Positions 31,042 through 32,767 of a stretch of DNA of 32,767 nucleotides are shown here, piece by piece. Both the position numbers and the translations under genes were made by a program. This DNA comes from an uncultured bacterium. Its GTDB lineage: Bacteria; Fidelibacterota; Marinisomatia; Marinisomatales; UBA1611. The notes under the pieces were generated by a model. The model saw nothing but the letters and a program-made list of their open reading frames with translations. It was not told the origin of the DNA and ran no database searches. The stretch is taken from contig CAJVZI010000013.1 of the NCBI GenBank assembly GCA_913020665.1, positions 1 to 32,767 on the forward strand. The letters run 5' to 3'. The stretch's first letter is position 1; each line of letters begins with the position of its first letter.

Positions 31042-32098
31042 TATCATAAATAGCCTGCCTCAATATTACTCCAGGTGAATGACCTATCTTTCGCGTTCCA
31101 TCTTTGCCTTCGATTATCCAAATCGCTTCTAACTCTTTTTCATTTTTAATATAATCAAGGCCCGTTTGATAATCCATTACCATTAAAGCCGTTGCCCATC
31201 CATCAGCAATCATACTAGATGAAGAAAGAACAGTTACCGATAATACATTTGTCTGGATTGGAAATCCGGTTCTTGGATTTATAGTGTGCCCCAATATTTC
31301 ACCATCTATATTAACAATATTCTTATAATTGCCTGATGTAGCCATAGCGTGGTCATTTAAATCAATAATTGCAGCAAGTTTAATATCTTTTTTATTACCC
31401 CCTGATGGGTTTTCAATCCCAATGGACCAGAATATATTGTTTTGATTTTTACCTTTAGATCTGACCTCACCACCAATTTCAACAAATATATTATCAAAAC
31501 CCTTTGCACTAAGGTATTCATAAACCATATCCACTGCATACCCTTTAGCGATTGCATTAAGATCTAACTTTACATTTGGATGTGTTTTTATTAATGTATT
31601 TTCATCAACCATAACCTTATCATATCCCGTACTTGCCAAAACTGTTTGTATCTCATTTAAACTAGGCATCCCAATTTTAGGATTAGGTCCAAAACCCCAT
31701 AGCCCCATGAGTTCATAAACAGATATATCAAAAAGGCCACCAGTTTTTTTTGATATTGAAAGCGAACTATCAATAACTGTTAATAACGATTGTGATACTG
31801 GATAAGCTTTTATTGAGGTCCATCGATTAAATGCTGATAGCTCACTTTCTGGATCCCAAGTTGACATTTGGTTATTAATTTGAATTAGAACAGAATCAAC
31901 CCCTTTCTTTATAGATTCAATATTCATTCTATCATTACTCTGAATAATCTTTATTGAATATGTTGTGCCCATAGTATTCCCCGTCAATAAAGACATCTTA
32001 TTTTGCTGTTCACATGAAGTATGGAAGAATAAAAAACCCAACAGAAGTTGGGCTTTGATAAAATAATTGTAAGTAATTATCCTACCCAAAACTGTCAT
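31031..32098 (-). CDS. apbE: FAD:protein FMN transferase ApbE, putative lipoprotein
   Basis: [53 protein letters not shown]; hydrophobic N-terminus [15 protein letters not shown] at 32096-32098 overlaps the nqrF 3' end; ORF track uses TTG at 32104. Confidence 0.95.
   Translation of the reverse strand: MTVLGRIITYNYFIKAQLLLGFLFFHTSCEQQNKMSLLTGNTMGTTYSIKIIQSNDRMNIESIKKGVDSVLIQINNQMSTWDPESELSAFNRWTSIKAYPVSQSLLTVIDSSLSISKKTGGLFDISVYELMGLWGFGPNPKIGMPSLNEIQTVLASTGYDKVMVDENTLIKTHPNVKLDLNAIAKGYAVDMVYEYLSAKGFDNIFVEIGGEVRSKGKNQNNIFWSIGIENPSGGNKKDIKLAAIIDLNDHAMATSGNYKNIVNIDGEILGHTINPRTGFPIQTNVLSVTVLSSSSMIADGWATALMVMDYQTGLDYIKNEKELEAIWIIEGKDGTRKIGHSPGVILRQAIYDIKE
32031..32056 (-). terminator. Intrinsic-terminator-like hairpin just after the nqrF stop, inside the apbE 5' coding region
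   Basis: Minus strand AAAGCCCAAC-TTCT-GTTGGGTTTTTT: 6-bp perfect core CCCAAC/GTTGGG, extendable by a G-U and three A-U pairs, TTCT loop, then T6. Confidence 0.7.
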
Positions 32099-32767
32099 AA
32101 GCAATCATCTCTTTATCAACACCAAGACTATCTAGCATGTTATCACATGCATTGATCATGGGTGGCGGACCACACATATAATACTCTAATTCAGTAGGGT
32201 CTTCATGTTTCGCAAGGTATTCATCATGAAGAACCTGATGTATGAATCCAGTATGACCGGTCCAGTTATCTTCCTCCATTGGCTCTGAAAGGGCAACTTT
32301 ATAAGAAAAATTGGGAAACTCTTCTTGAATTTGCTTGAACTGTTCATCATAAAACATCTCACGAACTGATCTAGCGCCATACCAAAATGATACTTTTCTA
32401 CCAGTTTTTAGGGTATGGAATAAATGGAATAAATGCGACCTCATTGGTGCCATACCCGCTCCACCACCTATATATACCATTTCCCTATCTGAATCTTTGA
32501 TAAAAAATTCTCCATAGGGACCAGAGATCGTGACCTTGTCCCCTGGTTTCAGGTTGAAAATATAGGATGAAGCTAAGCCTGGCGGTACTTGGTCCCATAA
32601 TGGAGGAGGGGGTGTCGCTATTCTAACATTTAGCATTACCCTATTACCTTCAGCAGGATGATTTGCCATGGAATAAGCTCTAAAAACAGGCTCGTCGTTG
32701 TTTGCAACTAGATCCCAAATTTTATATTTATCCCAATCCGGGTGATATTCTTCTTCAATGGAAAAAT
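32082..32767 (-). CDS. nqrF: Na+-translocating NADH:quinone reductase subunit F (5' end outside window)
   Basis: Reading frame stays open beyond the ORF-track Met (32669) to the window edge: [63 protein letters not shown]..., [30 protein letters not shown], ending AYDSFG. Confidence 0.97.
   Translation of the reverse strand, partial: FSIEEEYHPDWDKYKIWDLVANNDEPVFRAYSMANHPAEGNRVMLNVRIATPPPPLWDQVPPGLASSYIFNLKPGDKVTISGPYGEFFIKDSDREMVYIGGGAGMAPMRSHLFHLFHTLKTGRKVSFWYGARSVREMFYDEQFKQIQEEFPNFSYKVALSEPMEEDNWTGHTGFIHQVLHDEYLAKHEDPTELEYYMCGPPPMINACDNMLDSLGVDKEMIAYDSFG

Noticed and set aside
31357-31557. 66-aa minus-strand ORF within apbE (and 32186-32380 within nqrF)
   Set aside because: Alternate-frame ORFs inside confidently assigned genes.
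1-32767. CRISPR array, transposon, prophage, toxin-antitoxin, defence island or biosynthetic gene cluster
   Set aside because: No regularly spaced repeats, transposase, integrase or recognizable defence/NRPS/PKS genes seen; content is housekeeping.

Overview
This AT-rich bacterial window is almost entirely a dense run of minus-strand housekeeping genes. In minus-strand transcription order from the right edge it reads: nqrF (5' end outside the window), apbE; then nhaD-like antiporter, PduO-type adenosyltransferase, nrnA-like DHH phosphoesterase, ispH, pdxS, pdxT, dxs; methylmalonyl-CoA mutase catalytic subunit; archaeal-type (type II) GAPDH-like protein, tilS, hpt, ftsH, folP, cdaA; prfB, lysS, two Lol-type permeases, lolD-like ATPase, clpC; dnaK; tamB-like; and an Omp85/BamA-TamA-family gene cut by the left edge. 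The only convincing plus-strand gene is a small NqrM (DUF539)-like CDS, inverted and tail-to-tail with apbE. I saw no CRISPR array, mobile element, rRNA or tRNA. I did not find a clear new multi-gene system. The best second-look items are: (1) an intrinsic-terminator-like hairpin inside the 5' coding region of apbE, just after the nqrF stop; (2) the inverted nqrM; (3) pdxT, which appears to start at a non-canonical ATT codon overlapping the pdxS stop; (4) prfB with a canonical +1 programmed frameshift that the ORF track missed; (5) an 11-bp direct repeat with 30-bp phasing upstream of dnaK; (6) a divergent archaeal-type GAPDH-like protein. Lineage is not determined. The gene content (Lol, Omp85, TamB) indicates a diderm, and a marine FCB-type organism is only a guess.
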